Shown: piece after piece, positions 22,501 to 37,300 of the stretch
Layout: each line of letters opens with the position of its first letter
Position numbering within the stretch: position 1 is the first letter of the stretch
Assembly (NCBI GenBank): GCA_028751875.1
Contig: CM054135.1
Location: 5,524,891-5,588,890 of the forward strand
From: Rapana venosa
Lineage: Eukaryota; Mollusca; Gastropoda; Neogastropoda; Muricidae
Direction of reading: 5' to 3'
DNA length: 64,000 nucleotides
Notes under the pieces: model-generated
Told to the model about the DNA's origin: nothing
Database searches by the model: none
The model's input: only the letters and a program-made list of their open reading frames with translations
Translations under genes and position numbers: made by a program

Positions 22501-25500
22501 CTGTTCTCACAGACATTACAGAAGAAACGACTACATGTACAGTTATGGAATGCACATCACTTCACCAAAGAACGAATAGAGAGATACTCTGATTAATGTC
22601 ATAAAGCACTGTAGACTGAAATGTACGAGAGTGTGGCTATGTGCAGTATTGTCATATGCTATGTTTAGAAGCTTTGTCATATGAGCAAAAATCTGTTACA
22701 CTTCCATTAAGTGCCAGACACAAGTTAATTTTGTAAAGAAATATGTGATAGAGTCACTGTTCTCTGAAATGACAGGAATGGTTCTAAAGATAGTGGTCAC
22801 TTTGTGACATGGTTAGCATCTGCTTTTGTGTGAATAATACCAAGAGAAACAACCCCTCAAGTGAATGGAATGAAATCATAAAACTCCTTTATTATGTAGC
22901 TCTATTTCCCTTTACAGCGTCATAATTAGGAAAATGTATTTTGAGCCCCAGAAAGAAATCTATTATTAAATTACCTTTTTTTAAATTATTTTTTTATTTA
23001 TTGAACTTTTGAATATGAATTCAGGTCAATCATATCAATACAGGTTCTGTCATATACATATGACAGGCAGAGGTGTCATGAATGTGTTCCAATTTACAAA
23101 AATTGCTGAATTGTAACCTGTTGGGAGCCTGTGTTTGAGTGCAGAGAACCCAAATGAAGTACTGCTAGAGAAATCAATAAAACTACCGGAAAAACTAGCA
23201 TTGTCAGCATGAACAACTACTGAAGAACATTATGAAGGGTAAACAGGCAAAAGAAACTTCGACCCAGCACTATCAACATTGTTATTCTCTGGGGGTTTTT
23301 CTGCGGGGACAGCTGTACCTGTACACCAAGGACACGCAGCAGATCACCTTCAGCGAGTTCATCAACCGGGAGCTGATTCTCTTCAGCAACGCGGACAACG
23401 TGCGCTCCATCCCCTCTCTGATGGACGGCCTGAAGCCCGGCCAGCGCAAGGTGCTCTTCACCTGCATCAAGCGCAACCTGACCCAGAAGGAGATCAAGGT
23501 GGCGCAGCTGGCCGGCTCTGTGGCCGAGCACTCCGCCTACCACCACGGCGAGGTAGGAACTCCTGCTCTTCCTTCCTTCCTTTCTTTCTGGTGTGTGTGT
23601 GTCTGTGTGTGGTGGTCTTGTTGTTTTGTGGTGGTCTTGTTGTGTTTTACTGTCTTTGCTTGGAGTGCTGATGGTGGAAGTGAAGAAGAGCCAAGTTTTT
23701 ATTTTTGTTTTTTGTTGTTTTTAAAAAAAGACCTTAAGTTGAAATGCTATTGTTGAAAAACACTGCCCTCAATATGCTGGCCCCTGGATGGAGAAGCTAA
23801 GGTCTCTGACATCTCGCTTCTCAATGATGAGGTAGGTTCTAGGAACACCTTTAACTAAATTGACTTTACCTGTTCTGATTTTTGGGATGGTGTCTAACCA
23901 TGACACCTTAGCATGCATTTTTAAAAATTTGGTCATTTGTCCCTACCGGCATGAAATGGCATACTCTTCTGCATGGCAGAACAGGTTTTTAATGTGTGTG
24001 CAAGATATTCTGCATGCATCTGCACATGTGGCCTTGGTTTATAGTCTATCTACAGACTTTGACATTCAGTTTGGTTTTCTCGTCAAACGAGAAAGAAAGG
24101 GCAAGGCTGACATTGTACAAAGCACACCTTGATGTAGAATGAATCATTTCCATGCTTGTGTCATGATGACGGTTGTGACTCAGGAAAGTGGGTGTGGTGG
24201 TGTTGTTGTTGTGCAGGGTTCCTTGATGAGCACCATTATCAACCTGGCCCAGAACTTTGTGGGCTCCAACAACCTCAACCTGCTGCAGCCTATTGGACAG
24301 TTCGGCACACGTCTGCATGGGGCAAGGATGCTGCCAGTCCCCGTTACATCTTCACCATGCTCAGGTCAGTCCATGTTGGCCGGCCAAGCTGCTTGTCCAG
24401 GCCCTGTGCCAACTCTCAACACTTTGCCATTTTATTTTGTGGCGAATTGTCATGAAGTAAAAGTTGGATACAATCTGTATAAACTCAGGGTCATTCTGAT
24501 TTCATGCAAAATATGGCTTGTTTTATGTCAGATGAAAGGTTATGAAAGTATCGGTTGATTTGTAAATTTTGAATAGACAGATTTGCAATAAGAATATAGT
24601 CAGTAAAGCAAAACTTTCTTGTCTTTTTATATTAGTAAAACCATCCAAACAAAAAACCAGGAAAAACTTTTTTTCTTTTCATCTTTTATTAAGCTTTTTT
24701 TTACAGTCTTAAAAAAACCCACATATATTCTGAACATTATATCCAAATTTCAAGCTCTTTTCTTATGAAATAATGAGCTATGCCATTGAAATGACTGTTC
24801 ACACTTTATGTGGATCTGTGTCCCCGCCACACATGCTCTCTGCATCAAATGTCATGCTGATTTGCTCTTAGCAAGACATCTTACATTCCAAATACACCTA
24901 CCCATTATCAGCTCACTTTGGCTACATTCTTTTATGAACTGGAGCTGAAGTAGAAGATCATTTTGTATGGAAGTAAGACTTAAACAGAGAGGGAGGCGGG
25001 CTTTACTATGAAACCTCAGTTTGTGTGTGTTGCATATGATTTTTTGGGGTCTATTTTTTTGGTCACTATTAGAATTTCAAAGTTGTCGGTTACCTCTTTG
25101 TTATTTTACCTTTTGGTATTTTGTTTTTCTTACGGTCCATTATCTGTTTTACTCTTTTTTTCCTCTATTTTCCCAGATCTCTGTTGCTTTCTCTCCTGCT
25201 TCTCTCTCCCTGTTTTTTTCCTCCTCTCCCTCTTTTGCTCTGTGTCTGTTTCTCTCAAATCAAGAGCAAGTAGAAAGACACAGAAAGATTATTTTTTTCC
25301 TGTCTTATCTTGCCAAGTCTACTCCACGAGGGTTGACTCATCCTTTATAATCGTGTGGTTGTTGCAGTCCTTTGGCCCGCCATGTCATCAACGCAAAGGA
25401 CGATGCTCTGCTGCGGCACCTGCTTGATGACAACCAGAGGATAGAGCCAGAGTGGTACTGCCCCATTCTGCCCATGGTGCTCATCAACGGCACAGACGGC

Positions 25501-28320
25501 ATTGGCACAGGCTGGAGCACCAAAGTCCCCAACTACGACATCCGGGAGGTTGTGGCCAACCTCAGACGCTTGCTAGATGGCCAAGATCCTCTCCCCATGG
25601 TACACTTAAAAAATATTTTTAAAAATCTTTTTCAGTATCAATCATGTGATAATTATGTTCTTGGATTTTTGTGTTGTTACTGGCAGGTTGTCAATGTGAG
25701 AGTTCAGAAACAGAAATTGCATTAGTTCATGACATGCATTCCCATCAGTAATGCTGTTTTGATCCCACACTTTGGTGGTATAAACAAAAAAAATTATGAA
25801 AAGAAAGGAAGGAAAAACCTCCAAAACAAAAATAGATTTGCCTGGTTTAAACTGAGGTTTTTTTTTTTCCAACTGGGCAACAGATATTTTGGTGGTGGTA
25901 TAAACATGGGATGTTGACCGGTCTGTTCCAGGTGCCTGCATTCAAAAACTTCCGTGGCACTGTGGAAGAGCTGGGTGAAAACCGCTTCATCTGCAGTGGA
26001 GAGATATCGGTGATTGACGACTGCACCGTGGAGATCTCTGAGCTGCCGGTGCGCACCTGGACCCAGACCTACAAGGAGGAAGTGCTGGAGCCCCTGCTGC
26101 AAGGCACCGACAAAACGCCCGCCATGATCACGTTAGTGGCTTTCTGTTTCTGTAGAACAAGTTAACAACAGATGCTGCAAGGCACCGACAAAACGCCCGC
26201 CATGATCACGTTAGTGGCTTTCCGTTTCTTTACAGCAGTAGAACAAGTTAACAACAGATGCTGCAAGGCACCGACAAAACGCCCGCCATGATCACGTTAG
26301 TGGCTTTCTGTTTCTGTAGAACAAGTTAACAACAGATGCTGCAAGGCACCGACAAAACGCCCGCCATGATCACGTTAGTGGCTTTCTGTTTCTGTGGAGT
26401 AGTAGAACAAGTTACATTGGATGTTGCAAGGCTCTGACAAAACGCCCGCCATAATCACGTTAGTGGCTTTCCGTTTCTGTAGAACAAGTTAACAACAGAT
26501 GTTTGCAAGGCTCTGACAAAACGCCCGCCATAATCACGTTAGTGGCTTTCCGTTTCTGTAGAACAAGTTAACAACAGATGTTGCAAGGCTCTGACAAAAC
26601 GCCCGCCATAATCACGTTAGTGGCTTTCTGTTTCTTTACAGTAGTAGAACAAGTTAACAACAGATGCTGCAAGGCCCCGACAGAAACACCTGTCATAATC
26701 ACATTATTTTTCTCTTTCTTCCTGTCGGAACAAATAATTACTTTCTGTGGAGCCTCTGCTGCAAGGCGTGATCATTCACTATTCTCATGCTGCAATGCAC
26801 TGAGACTAAAACCCTCCGTCCTCCATGGGGGATGCCAGGGTCCTGTCAGTGTAAACAGCATCCCCACCTTCTGGAGATTCTGTGCCAACAATCCCCTCTT
26901 TTCTGTCCTTCTCTTTTTCTGAGTGAAAATGCTTTGTGCTGTTCTGTGTGCATGTGTGTGTGTGGGTTTTTGTTTGTGGTTTTGTTTGATTTGTTTGTGG
27001 GCTTTTTTTAATCATGCTTTTCTTTTTTTTCCCGTTTTCAGAGAGAGAAAAAATCTGCATATTATATGGAGTTTCTTTACATGTTGTTGACTGCTGTGTG
27101 CTACAGGGACTACAAGGAGTACAACACGGACACGACAGTGAGGTTTGTGGTGAAGATGAACCCAGAAAAACTGGCCCAGGCTGAGCAGGCTGGACTGCAC
27201 AAGGTCTTCAAGCTGCAGAGCAACCTCTCCGCCAACATGGTCAGTCGTCTGTAGTGCAGGATGTATCGCTTCATGACATTCTGACAGGGTGTAGATATGG
27301 TGCTGGTCACAGGTCGCCCATTAAAAAAATATGTGAACTGATAGGTTGGTTGTCCCCTGTAGGGATGTCGGGGGCCTGTCAGTTATAGATCCCCACCTTC
27401 TAGAAATTCTGTGCTAGGAGTGCCCCATTTTTTTTCTGTATCATTTCTGCCTTGTTTTCTTCCTGTCAACTCCTTGTCTACTTCGTTTTGCTTTCTTGGT
27501 CCATTCTCCTGCCTTTTTTCTGTAAATAAAAGATAGCAATTCTCTCCCATGCCAAAGTCGGATACGCTGGGCCTGACTTGTCAGGTGCTTAACGGCAGAG
27601 CAACACATTTTTGCTCATATGACAGACAGCAATACTTGCTGTCTGAGTGTTCAAAGAAGAAGAAGAATCTGTTGGTTGCATTGCTGACCAAACATTGATC
27701 TGTTAATTTGTTGGTTGCATTGCTGACCAAACATTGATCTGTTGGCTTTTTTCCTCTACAAGCTGGGATCAGTTTGCATATTGGGGGGGGGGTGGGGGGG
27801 GACTGCCCCACATACATTTAACACTGTCAGGAGGAACCTGACATGGTTGTAAATTTTCAGTGCAGTCTGATCAATATATTCATTTTATAGTAGTGTGTAT
27901 TGACAAGGGGTAACAGTGTTTCCACTGAAAGGAGGATTTTTATGCTTTGGTGGTCTCGTCGCAGAGGTTTCGTGTGTTGGTCACAGGGTGTATCTCAAGC
28001 AGGGTATGTTCTTGTTCAAAACCAAGGGAGCAGCCAACAAGCAGATAATGAATATACAGGGACTAAATTCATGATGTATGAGACTGCAAGGGCTATTTCT
28101 TTGCTGTCAACATTCTAAATCTGGCCTCTCAAACACTAAATCACAATTGCTTGAGAAGGCAGGTCTTCCCTCATGTCAACCATGGTGGATCGGTGGTCTA
28201 GAGGTAACGCGCCTGTCTAGAATGCGAAAAGTCCGGGTCTGGTGTGTGCGTGGTTCGTATCCCATTTGGGCCCGAAATTTTTTCCCATCCATTAGACCAT
28301 GAGTGGTGGTCTGGGCGCTA

Positions 28321-28351
<31 letters not shown>

Positions 28352-31300
28352 CGTGTGTTACACAAAATTTTCAGCGCACGTAAAAGAACCCACGGCAACA
28401 AGAGAGTTGGCCCTGGCAAAATTCTTAGAAAAAAAGCCACTCATAGGGAAACAAATACAGTTGCAGACCAAAAGAAAAAAAAAAAGTGTGGCGCTGCTCT
28501 TGTGGCGACATGCTCTCCCCTGGGAGAGCAGCCCGAATTTCACGCAGAGAAATCTCGTGACTTAAAGTGGTATAAAATAATAAATAAAATAAAACCACTT
28601 TTTTTTAAATTGCATTTTATAAACTTAATTTAAGCTCTCATAAAGATTGAAAAGAAGACACAGGTGCTGAAAACTGTTTTGATATACTTGAACATACATT
28701 GGAGTAAGAACTTTCTTTAAAAGAGTTGTGGTTTAAATCTCTTCCCTCCCTCCCCCAACCTTCAAAAGAAAACAACCCCCAAAACATGTATTGAAGTATA
28801 TTTTTTGGGAAACTATATTCAAATCGTGTTTGACAAACAGAAGCTATGAGTATCAAAAAACGTGTTTTACAGGTGTTGTTTGACCACAACGGCTGCATCA
28901 AGAGGTACAGCCACGTGGAGGAGATTTTACGAGAGTTCTACGAGGTGCGGTTGGACTTCTACCAGCGTCGTAAAGTCTACCTGGAAGGCATGCTGAGTGC
29001 CGAGTCCCTCAAGCTGGACAACATTGCCCGCTTCATTCTGGAGAAGATTGAAGGCACCATTGTCATTGGTGAGTTCTGCTCATTCCTGGGTTTTTTTTGC
29101 CCACCCCTTCTTTTTTTCCAAAGTAGATTAAATGCTGTGATATATTGCTTATTTCTCGCTTGTTCACCATTTTTAGGTGTACTGTCATGGAAAGTTTAGT
29201 ACGATCAGAAAACTCGGAGCTGTTAGTTTTGTTTGAATTCTTGTCTTAAGATCATACAGAGAACTGACACTAGCAACTCCCTGTTCATTGAAGGATGTAA
29301 CCACAATGATCTGTAAACGGGTAGGTATGTTTGAAACGGGGATTCTCTCATGTTAAACAACAGATTTGTATTCATCTTGACAAATATGAATAAAAATGCT
29401 TGTGTTGCACTGTAAATGCATTTCTGTTCAACAATACATGCAGACTGAAAAATATATTCCACTAAAAAAAAAGTATGGCATGGCCCTTGTGAATGACATC
29501 ATCTTCCCTGGGAAAGTAGACCGGCTTGTATGTAGAGAAACCTACCATGACTAAGTGGGGCACACTACAAGACAATGCAATACAGTGCACTGTAATATCA
29601 ATGTAATACAATGCAAGGCAATACAAAGTGCAATACACTACAATGCAATACACTCCAGTCACTGCATTACACTCCAATACAATGCAAGACAAGACATGAC
29701 ACTGCTGTAACTGTGGTCACTATGGTTTGTGCATGCAGCTGTCATTGTTGTGTGTGCGTGCAGAGAACAAACCAAAGCGTGAAATCATCCAGACCCTGGT
29801 CAGACGCGGCTACGACTCGGATCCTGTCAAAGCCTGGAAGGAGGCGCAGAAGAAGGACAAGGTACAGGAGGAGGAGAAGTTATCTTCACTTTGTCACCTC
29901 AAATTACTTATTTCATGCATGGGGGGTGGGAGGGGGGTATCCCTGGCATTAGATCACTGTTGTCAAACTTGGCAGCTGCAGCAGTTTCGAGGTCAATGTC
30001 CAGGTTACTTTTCACATCAACTGGTTCCATTTTAACAAGATTTTTATGTGGCTGCCCAAGTCCTTGTTCAGCAGATTTATACCAATGTTTTGAGTGGGTT
30101 TTTTTGTCCAGTTTTCTAATTCTGCAGTATTCTTCTTCCTTTTTTGTCATGTTTCTCCCAGGAGAGGTTTGACATTGATGAGCCTTCTCCATCTCTCTCT
30201 GTTTTGAGCTTCCTCCTTATTTATGCCCCTTTCTCTAAGATCATCTGCATTACAGGCAGCACAGGTTTTGCTAGGTCTTCCCTTTGGTCTCTTTCCATCC
30301 ACTAAGATGTTCATTGCTCTTTTTATGATGTGGTGGTCTGCTTTCCGTTGAATGTGCCCAAACCAGCGCAGTCTATTGGTACTAGCTACAGACTTCGGAT
30401 CATCAACTTTGCACATTCTCCATAGTTCTTCATTCGTGATCCTGTCTTCCCATTTGATCTTTGTCATGTAGCGTAGCATTCGGTTTTCACAGCTCTTCAA
30501 CAAACGTTTGACGGTTTTTGTGAAAACCCACATCTCCGAACCATACAGGAGAAAAGGTCTGATCTAATTCTACAGTATGGTGACCATATATTATTCAAAT
30601 TACTGAGGCTTCAGAATGAACACTTATACAAACTAGAAACTTTGCCAACTTATTTTACATACACTGTGTCAGTGCCTGATTTCTGAGTATAGGCAGCTTA
30701 TTCACAGTAAAATATTTTGTGTTGTAGCTTTTTATTTTTGTTAAAAAATCTAGGAAATGTCCAAGTTTTAAAAAGAAGAAGAAGAATTTGATTTCTGAGG
30801 TAAGATGTAAGTTTGGTGTCTTATAAATCAACTGTAGAAAGAAACAAACTGAATGTGATGGTTTTAAAGTTATAGTGATTGTGTTTGTGTGGTTGCTTTC
30901 TTGTCTTTTTTTTGTCTTTTTAGCCTAGAGTTGTTTTTTTGAAGTTGTGAAAATAAGAGACACCAGGCTTTAGAAAATAGTTCTCCATCTTTCATCACTT
31001 TGTCCATGTTAATGAAGAGGTCCACAAGGTGATCTGAGAAACCCCATAAACTGGCTGCTCGATGGGAGCACTCAAGTTTGTGTAATGAAGAAGTACGTAT
31101 ATGCCGGTGCTGACAGAACTGTTGACAGTCGAGTGTTGTACAGGAGGAGTACCTAGAAGAGGAGGAGCAGAACGACAACGCCGGTTCTGCTGCTGCTGCT
31201 GCTGCTGAAGACAAGGGGGCTCCTGACTTCAACTACATCCTCAACCTGCCCCTGTGGAGTCTGACCAAAGAACGCAAGGATGAGCTCCTCAAGCAAGGAG

Positions 31301-34300
31301 AGTCGAAGGTCAGTGCTTGATTTGAAGAAGGATGGGGGGCTTGGCAGGGAGATTAAAAACAGGATTAGTCTGTCTTCGGTTTTTTTCTCTGCATCATCAA
31401 ACACGCTAGTTCTTTAAGTAATGCATCAATAATCATTGTTTGCTTTTAGACAAGCAAGTATTTGGGGGGTTTTATGGGGAATTTTTTCATGCTGAAGCTT
31501 ATTTTGATCATATTTCATAGTGCATGTTTGCAACTTGTATGACATTTTGTAACTGATCTGGATTGCATGTACAGTCTTTTCTTGTCTTGAGATTTGTTAT
31601 TTATATTGAGATAGGCAAGGAATATACTTTTTTCTTGTCAAATAAAACTTGAGGCCAGGACATATTATACCCACTTACTTCACTTGGAGATGCATCACAA
31701 AATTTACAGGCCAGCACATGGGACACTTCATCAAAAAGAAGATCGTAGAATACAACAAAGCATTTCTTCAATACAGGATAGCAGTGTGTGTATCTTATGC
31801 ATATGATTGTGTGAGTGTGGCTGATTCAGCATAGCTGTGTGTGTGTGTGTGTGTGTAACAGAGGGAAGAACTGCTGGAGCTGAGGAAGAAGTCTCCCTCC
31901 GACCTGTGGGTGGATGACCTGGACCAGTTCTCAATCGTCTTGGATGTAAGTCTGATGCTGGGATAGAAACACGGAGAAAGAGTGAAACAAAGAGGTGAAC
32001 CAGTAAAAGAAGACAGGTATTATTTTGGCAGCAAAGAATACAATCATGTGTGTAATGGGAGAGGTGCTGCTCTTTTGGGGTAGACTAGAAAGTCATGGAA
32101 ACTTTTATGTCTCATGATGTTTTGTTATGATGATAAGGGAGATGCTATATATGATGTGAATTTTGAATTTAGAATATAAAATATCTGTTTAAGATGTGTG
32201 GTTGACTTCTTTGCTACTGTTCATCTTTTCCCTTTATGGCCCTGGACGTTAGCTTTGTCAGCTATTGATGTCATTTGTAAGAGTCTGCATTAAAATGTTG
32301 TTATGCTTTTAAATGTTATATTTAGATTGTCTCAAGCCGTGTCAAGCACATAGCGCACCAACCTGTACATGCCAGTACAGGGAAATAAAATCCTCTGTTG
32401 TCAGACTGTGGCTGCCTATACATAGTGAGGTACTTATAAACAGCCATAAACGCAAACTTCTTATCCAGTATGTACTTTTTGTTACTCCTCGGCGTGATGA
32501 ATGAGATGGCATTTGGTTTGGGATGATCCCCAGGGTGACTGCCTGGCTGGCTAACGCCCACTAACAATATTTTTAACCTTTGACTAGCAATCCATGACAA
32601 TAAAATAAACATGCTTGTGTTTTCTTGCTCCTGTATGTAACTGATTCTTGATCTGATGAGGACCTTCTTTTTTTCACCCTTGCAAGCACGATAGTTGTTA
32701 AGCAGAATGTGACATGGATAGAAAGGAACATTTCTTGACACTTGCGTTGTTTGACTCAAACAGGAGGTGGAGCAGCAGGAGCGTGAGGACATGAAGGTGG
32801 ACGTGAAGCCAGGAAAGCAGGGCAAAGTAGGAAAGCTCAAGTCCAAGAAGGCCATACAGCAGACCCTGCCCTCCCCTGTGGGCCGCAGGATCCAGCCACG
32901 CATCGACAGCGCCACCAAGATGAAGGCGGAGAAGGCAGACGCCAAGAAGTCCAAGGGACCGAAGGTTGATCATCCTTTGTCTTTGCTTCTGTTTGTAGCT
33001 AACCTGCAGAGGAGAATGGGAAAGAGCGGGAATTACCTTATTTGTTTGATTCAAATCAAACTGAAAAGAGAATTGGAATTGTTTTGGTTTTTTTCAGTTA
33101 TTGTTAGCACCGGTTCTAATGTGCAGAAAAATAATGAACAAATGTTTTTGCCGAGCATGTGATAAAGTTTGAACCTGTGGGTAGTAGTGGACAGATGTGA
33201 AGCTGTAACCAACTACAAAGAGCTGACTTAGGGTCATATGTAATGCTTTGCTTGGAACTGATTTGTGATAAATAAAAAGCAACGAAAACTGGTCCTTAAG
33301 CCTACTGTGCCCAGACTTTAAAAAATTTTTGTGACTGACTTGTTGCTGATAATTGCTATTCTTGTACAAAAGGCTGTTTATTTTGTGAAGGATCCCAGAC
33401 TGTTTCTCTGTGACCAAACGAATATAATGCTGTGTCTACAGGGCAGAAAAGGAAAGCTGTTTGAAGAGGACCCCTCAGAAAACACCAATGACGGGGTAGC
33501 CAGCGTGAAAGAGGAAGACACAGCTGCTGAGACGACAGAACCAGAGCCGCTGTCGCTGGCTCAGCGCCTCAAGCTGACCTCGGATGTGAAGGCGAAGATG
33601 ACCAAGCCCACCACCAGCAGCAGCAGCCTGGCCAAGCCCACCACCACCAACAGCGTGACCTCCTCCGAGGCAGATGTTGTCAAAGAGAAGAAACCTCGCA
33701 AGCCAGCAGGCACCGGCCGAGGACGGCCCAAAGGTGGGCAGGCAGGCAGGCAGTGAGAGTTTAGATCACCGGCCAGGGCAGGCTGCAGATGATCACTTAG
33801 TTTTACCCTTTGTAGCGAAACAGGCAGCAATAAAAGTGCTGACTAACAGCAGCTGCTGCGCTGAGTTATTTGTTTTTCTGCCTTGTGGATAACAGTCTTA
33901 AACTGTATTGTTTGTCACTGTTGTCAGCATTCAAAACTAGCAACTTCAGTTTTCCTCTCTTGCATGCATCGTTTTCCACATGCAAACATTCAAGGTTGAG
34001 AAACCAGTAACCCTCTCTCCATCCTAACCAACCAGAAATAATTTCTTTCAGAGTTCAAGTTCAATACGCATTGTGATAGATCTTTGCTTTTTAAAAAAAA
34101 GATTTTATGGAAAATTTCCTCCTTGTGCATTCGGGGTCAGTGATGTGATGGTTGTTTCTGTTGTTCCAGGAGGTTCAGGGGGGTCTCCTACCCGCGGCAA
34201 GAAAGGCAAGAAACGCAGTGCCTGGTCAGATTCAGAGGATGACATGGATGTGAGTGACCTGTCGGAAGATGACATCGAGACAAAGCCTGCAGTGACCCAG

Positions 34301-37300
34301 GACCGAGGACCACGCAGGGCTGCTGGTGAGTTCTGCTGCCTTCAGGGCCCTTCTTGGCTGTTGTAGTGCTGCTTCTCTTTTCCATCCCTCCTCCAGTTTG
34401 GTTCTTAGTTTGGAGGAGGGTTTGTCTTCCTGAATGTGAACACAAAAGGCTAAATCAAAAGCAGTGTTTTGAAATGTAATATAATATGATAATACATAGA
34501 AATAATAAGTAGAGCACAACATCTCTGGTGCAAAAACAAAAAGAAAGACTGACAGAAAAGAACACCCTCACACACCAAAGAGGAGAAATGCGATACTAAG
34601 ATGAGTATAAGATAAAAGACACAGCCAGTGAATTGACTTTTGCATTTAGTAGTAACCTTTTTTTTTCTTCTCGTTTTTTTGTTGTCATTTCATTTGATCA
34701 GAAAGTACTTGCCTGTCAGTAAGTGCCTTATATCCAACATTTGGAACAGTTTCTCTCTGGTAATTGTGAATTTGCTTTCAGTTTACCACTCAGCATTACA
34801 GCAAGATTTTGATTCATCATATGCATTCTATGTCATGTCACAGTGTTTTTGTCTAGTTTTGGGTTATTGTTTTTTTTTTTTAATATATGGGTGTTCTGTA
34901 AAATGTGCACTGATATTTTTTGTGTGTGTTAAAGTCAGTGAAAACAAAATCATAGTTTATACTGCGAGGCAAAATTTAGACAGACATGTGCATTGCCCAG
35001 ACTCTAGTCTGCACAGAGGTAAAGGAGGTTAGAGGTCAGGATAATTTCCTTCAAAGTCACATCTTTGTACACATCTTTCTTCTTCCTGGTGTGTATCCAG
35101 ACCAAACAAAATTGATAGAGTGGGGAGGGATGGAGGAAGAAAGGCAAAGAATTCTTTTTATAAGACTGGAAAATCAAATTATGACTGAATTAGACAGAGT
35201 AAAACTTTGCTTAACCCTAGTAGCGCTAAATAGACAGCAACAAGCCTCACTTCTATTGGCTGAATTAACATTGGCTAGCATTGTTTTGGAGCAGGGTGGG
35301 CTCAAACAACCCTTGATATTGATATATAAAACTGAATTAAATGTGTTAAGCTATAAATCACTGAAAAGAACAGATAATATGCTTTTAAATGAGTATAATT
35401 TTATAATAGTGTGTAGTGTTATGATTATGTAAAAAAAATAAATAAATAAAAAATCGTGTGGGCACTACCGATCACTGTTCCACCGTCAGGGCCCCGGATC
35501 GATTTTAACACGATAAGCAAAGTTCTTGCGGTGCATAAATGTCATGATTAGGTAAACACTATTTCTTGACATTAGTTTAAAAAAAATAAGGAGTTTGTAT
35601 GCTTTATCGGTCACCAAATACTCGGAAAAGTTCAGCGACAGGATCGACGCCATCACAACCGTCATGGCGGAATGTGCGAAATGGTGGCTTTCTATGACGA
35701 AAATACAAAGATCGCTTGATTTCATGTGATGCAAAGTACTCAGCAGCATAGCGATTTGACTCAACAACAGTTATTTCGAAGCCTTGTTGCGTCAAAATAA
35801 AGTAAAACAATCTGTGACGTCGAAATCGCCGAGTAGCGAAGAAGTCCATCCAGCAAAACTAGCACCGCTCGATTCAGTCCGATCGCGATCGATTTTTACC
35901 AAGTTTTTCAAAAATATTCCACAATCATTACCTCATCGTCTCTCTCATTGTTTATTTCAACCAAATCCAGCCTCTAAAACTCCTCCTCGCTGTCAATTTT
36001 GTAAAAAAGCTCGAAAAACGCTTTAAGAAATTCTAGTGCAAACGCTGGCCGCCATTTTTGTTGAAGACGATCTCGGCAGGTCTGAAAAAATTTAAAATAC
36101 ACTCTAAACCAATCAGATTCTTCGTTGCTTGTGTGTGTCAAACGACCTTCACCCCTTTCTGCGGGCCTACAACGGCCTTAACATTCATTGGCTGACCTTT
36201 GAAAGCGAAAGTAAGCTTTCAACTATGATCACCCACGTCATCCCAGAATATTCCGGGATCCGCCGCACAGCTTAGACCCGCCTTTACCGGAATATTCCGG
36301 GAACCGCGCCACTAGGGTTAAAAGTGCGGATGACTGAGAAAACAAAAACAAGAAAAGGGAATATGTGTTGTAGGTGACTTGGATTTATAAAACAAACATT
36401 GTGTGTAGATATTCATGGTCAACATGGAAAGCTTGTGTTGCAGCAACCAAGGCCAAGTTCACTTTTGACGATTCAGATGACGACTTCATCGAGGATGACA
36501 GTGATGGTGATTTCAACCCAGACAGCTTCCAACCCTCCGCCAATAAAGCGGAGGGAGCACTGGGCACCATTGAAAGTGAGGTTGAAGAAGAGGACAGTCC
36601 TGTTCGTGCACCTCCCAAAAGAAAGCTGGGTGCCTTCCACGACAGTGACAGTGAAGACAGCCCTGTGGCAGTGGAGAAGGCAGCCCCAAAGAAGGCCTCG
36701 GCCAGCTTTTCCGACAGTGATGACTCCTTCACCTTTGGGGCAGAGGAAAAGCCAGCCCCAGCCAAACCCAAGGCAAAGCCTGCTGCCAAAAAGTGAGCCA
36801 CTTCTTTTTTAAATTTTCGTAGCAGTTGGATGTGTGTGTGTGTGTGTTTTGAATGCATTGTTGGCCTGCTGACTCTCTTGTTTTCAGTTGGTTGTGTTCT
36901 TCCTCTTATTCTTCTGTGTTGCCTGGCCATGCTAAACATTTAGTCCAGTCTGTGGTAGTGAGCCTGCCAGTCCCCACAGTTTTTCCTGGAGCTCTGCTGC
37001 TGGGCTGGGCCACATCTGGTGTCTGAAGGGAGGACAGGACTGCAGGTTTTGGGAAGGGGGTTGTGGGCCTGTGCCATAAGGACCCTGGTCGGTGTGGGGT
37101 ATTTTCAGGTGATGGAAATGGGATAGAAGCTGGCAGCATCCAGTTTGCTGTCTTTATGTCATTGCTGCAGGTGCCAAGATTGTAACTGCATCGTTTTAGG
37201 CAAGTTTTGAACTGGTTTTTTCACCAGATGTTTGGTAATCCATTTTTTCCCTGATTATTGGTGAACCTGCCTTTGATAGCTATGTTGATTCTGTCAAGCA

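Noticed and set aside
28185..28270. Possible tRNA gene from A and B boxes
   Set aside because: No complete cloverleaf, and it continues into a conserved SINE central domain.
29611..29952. ORF reading QRTNQSVKSSRPW over exon 21
   Set aside because: It is a frame-shifted reading of TOP2 exon 21. The correct frame gives ENKPKREI.
32322..32954. 210-codon minus-strand ORF
   Set aside because: It overlaps TOP2 exon 24 antisense and its intron, and no domain is visible.
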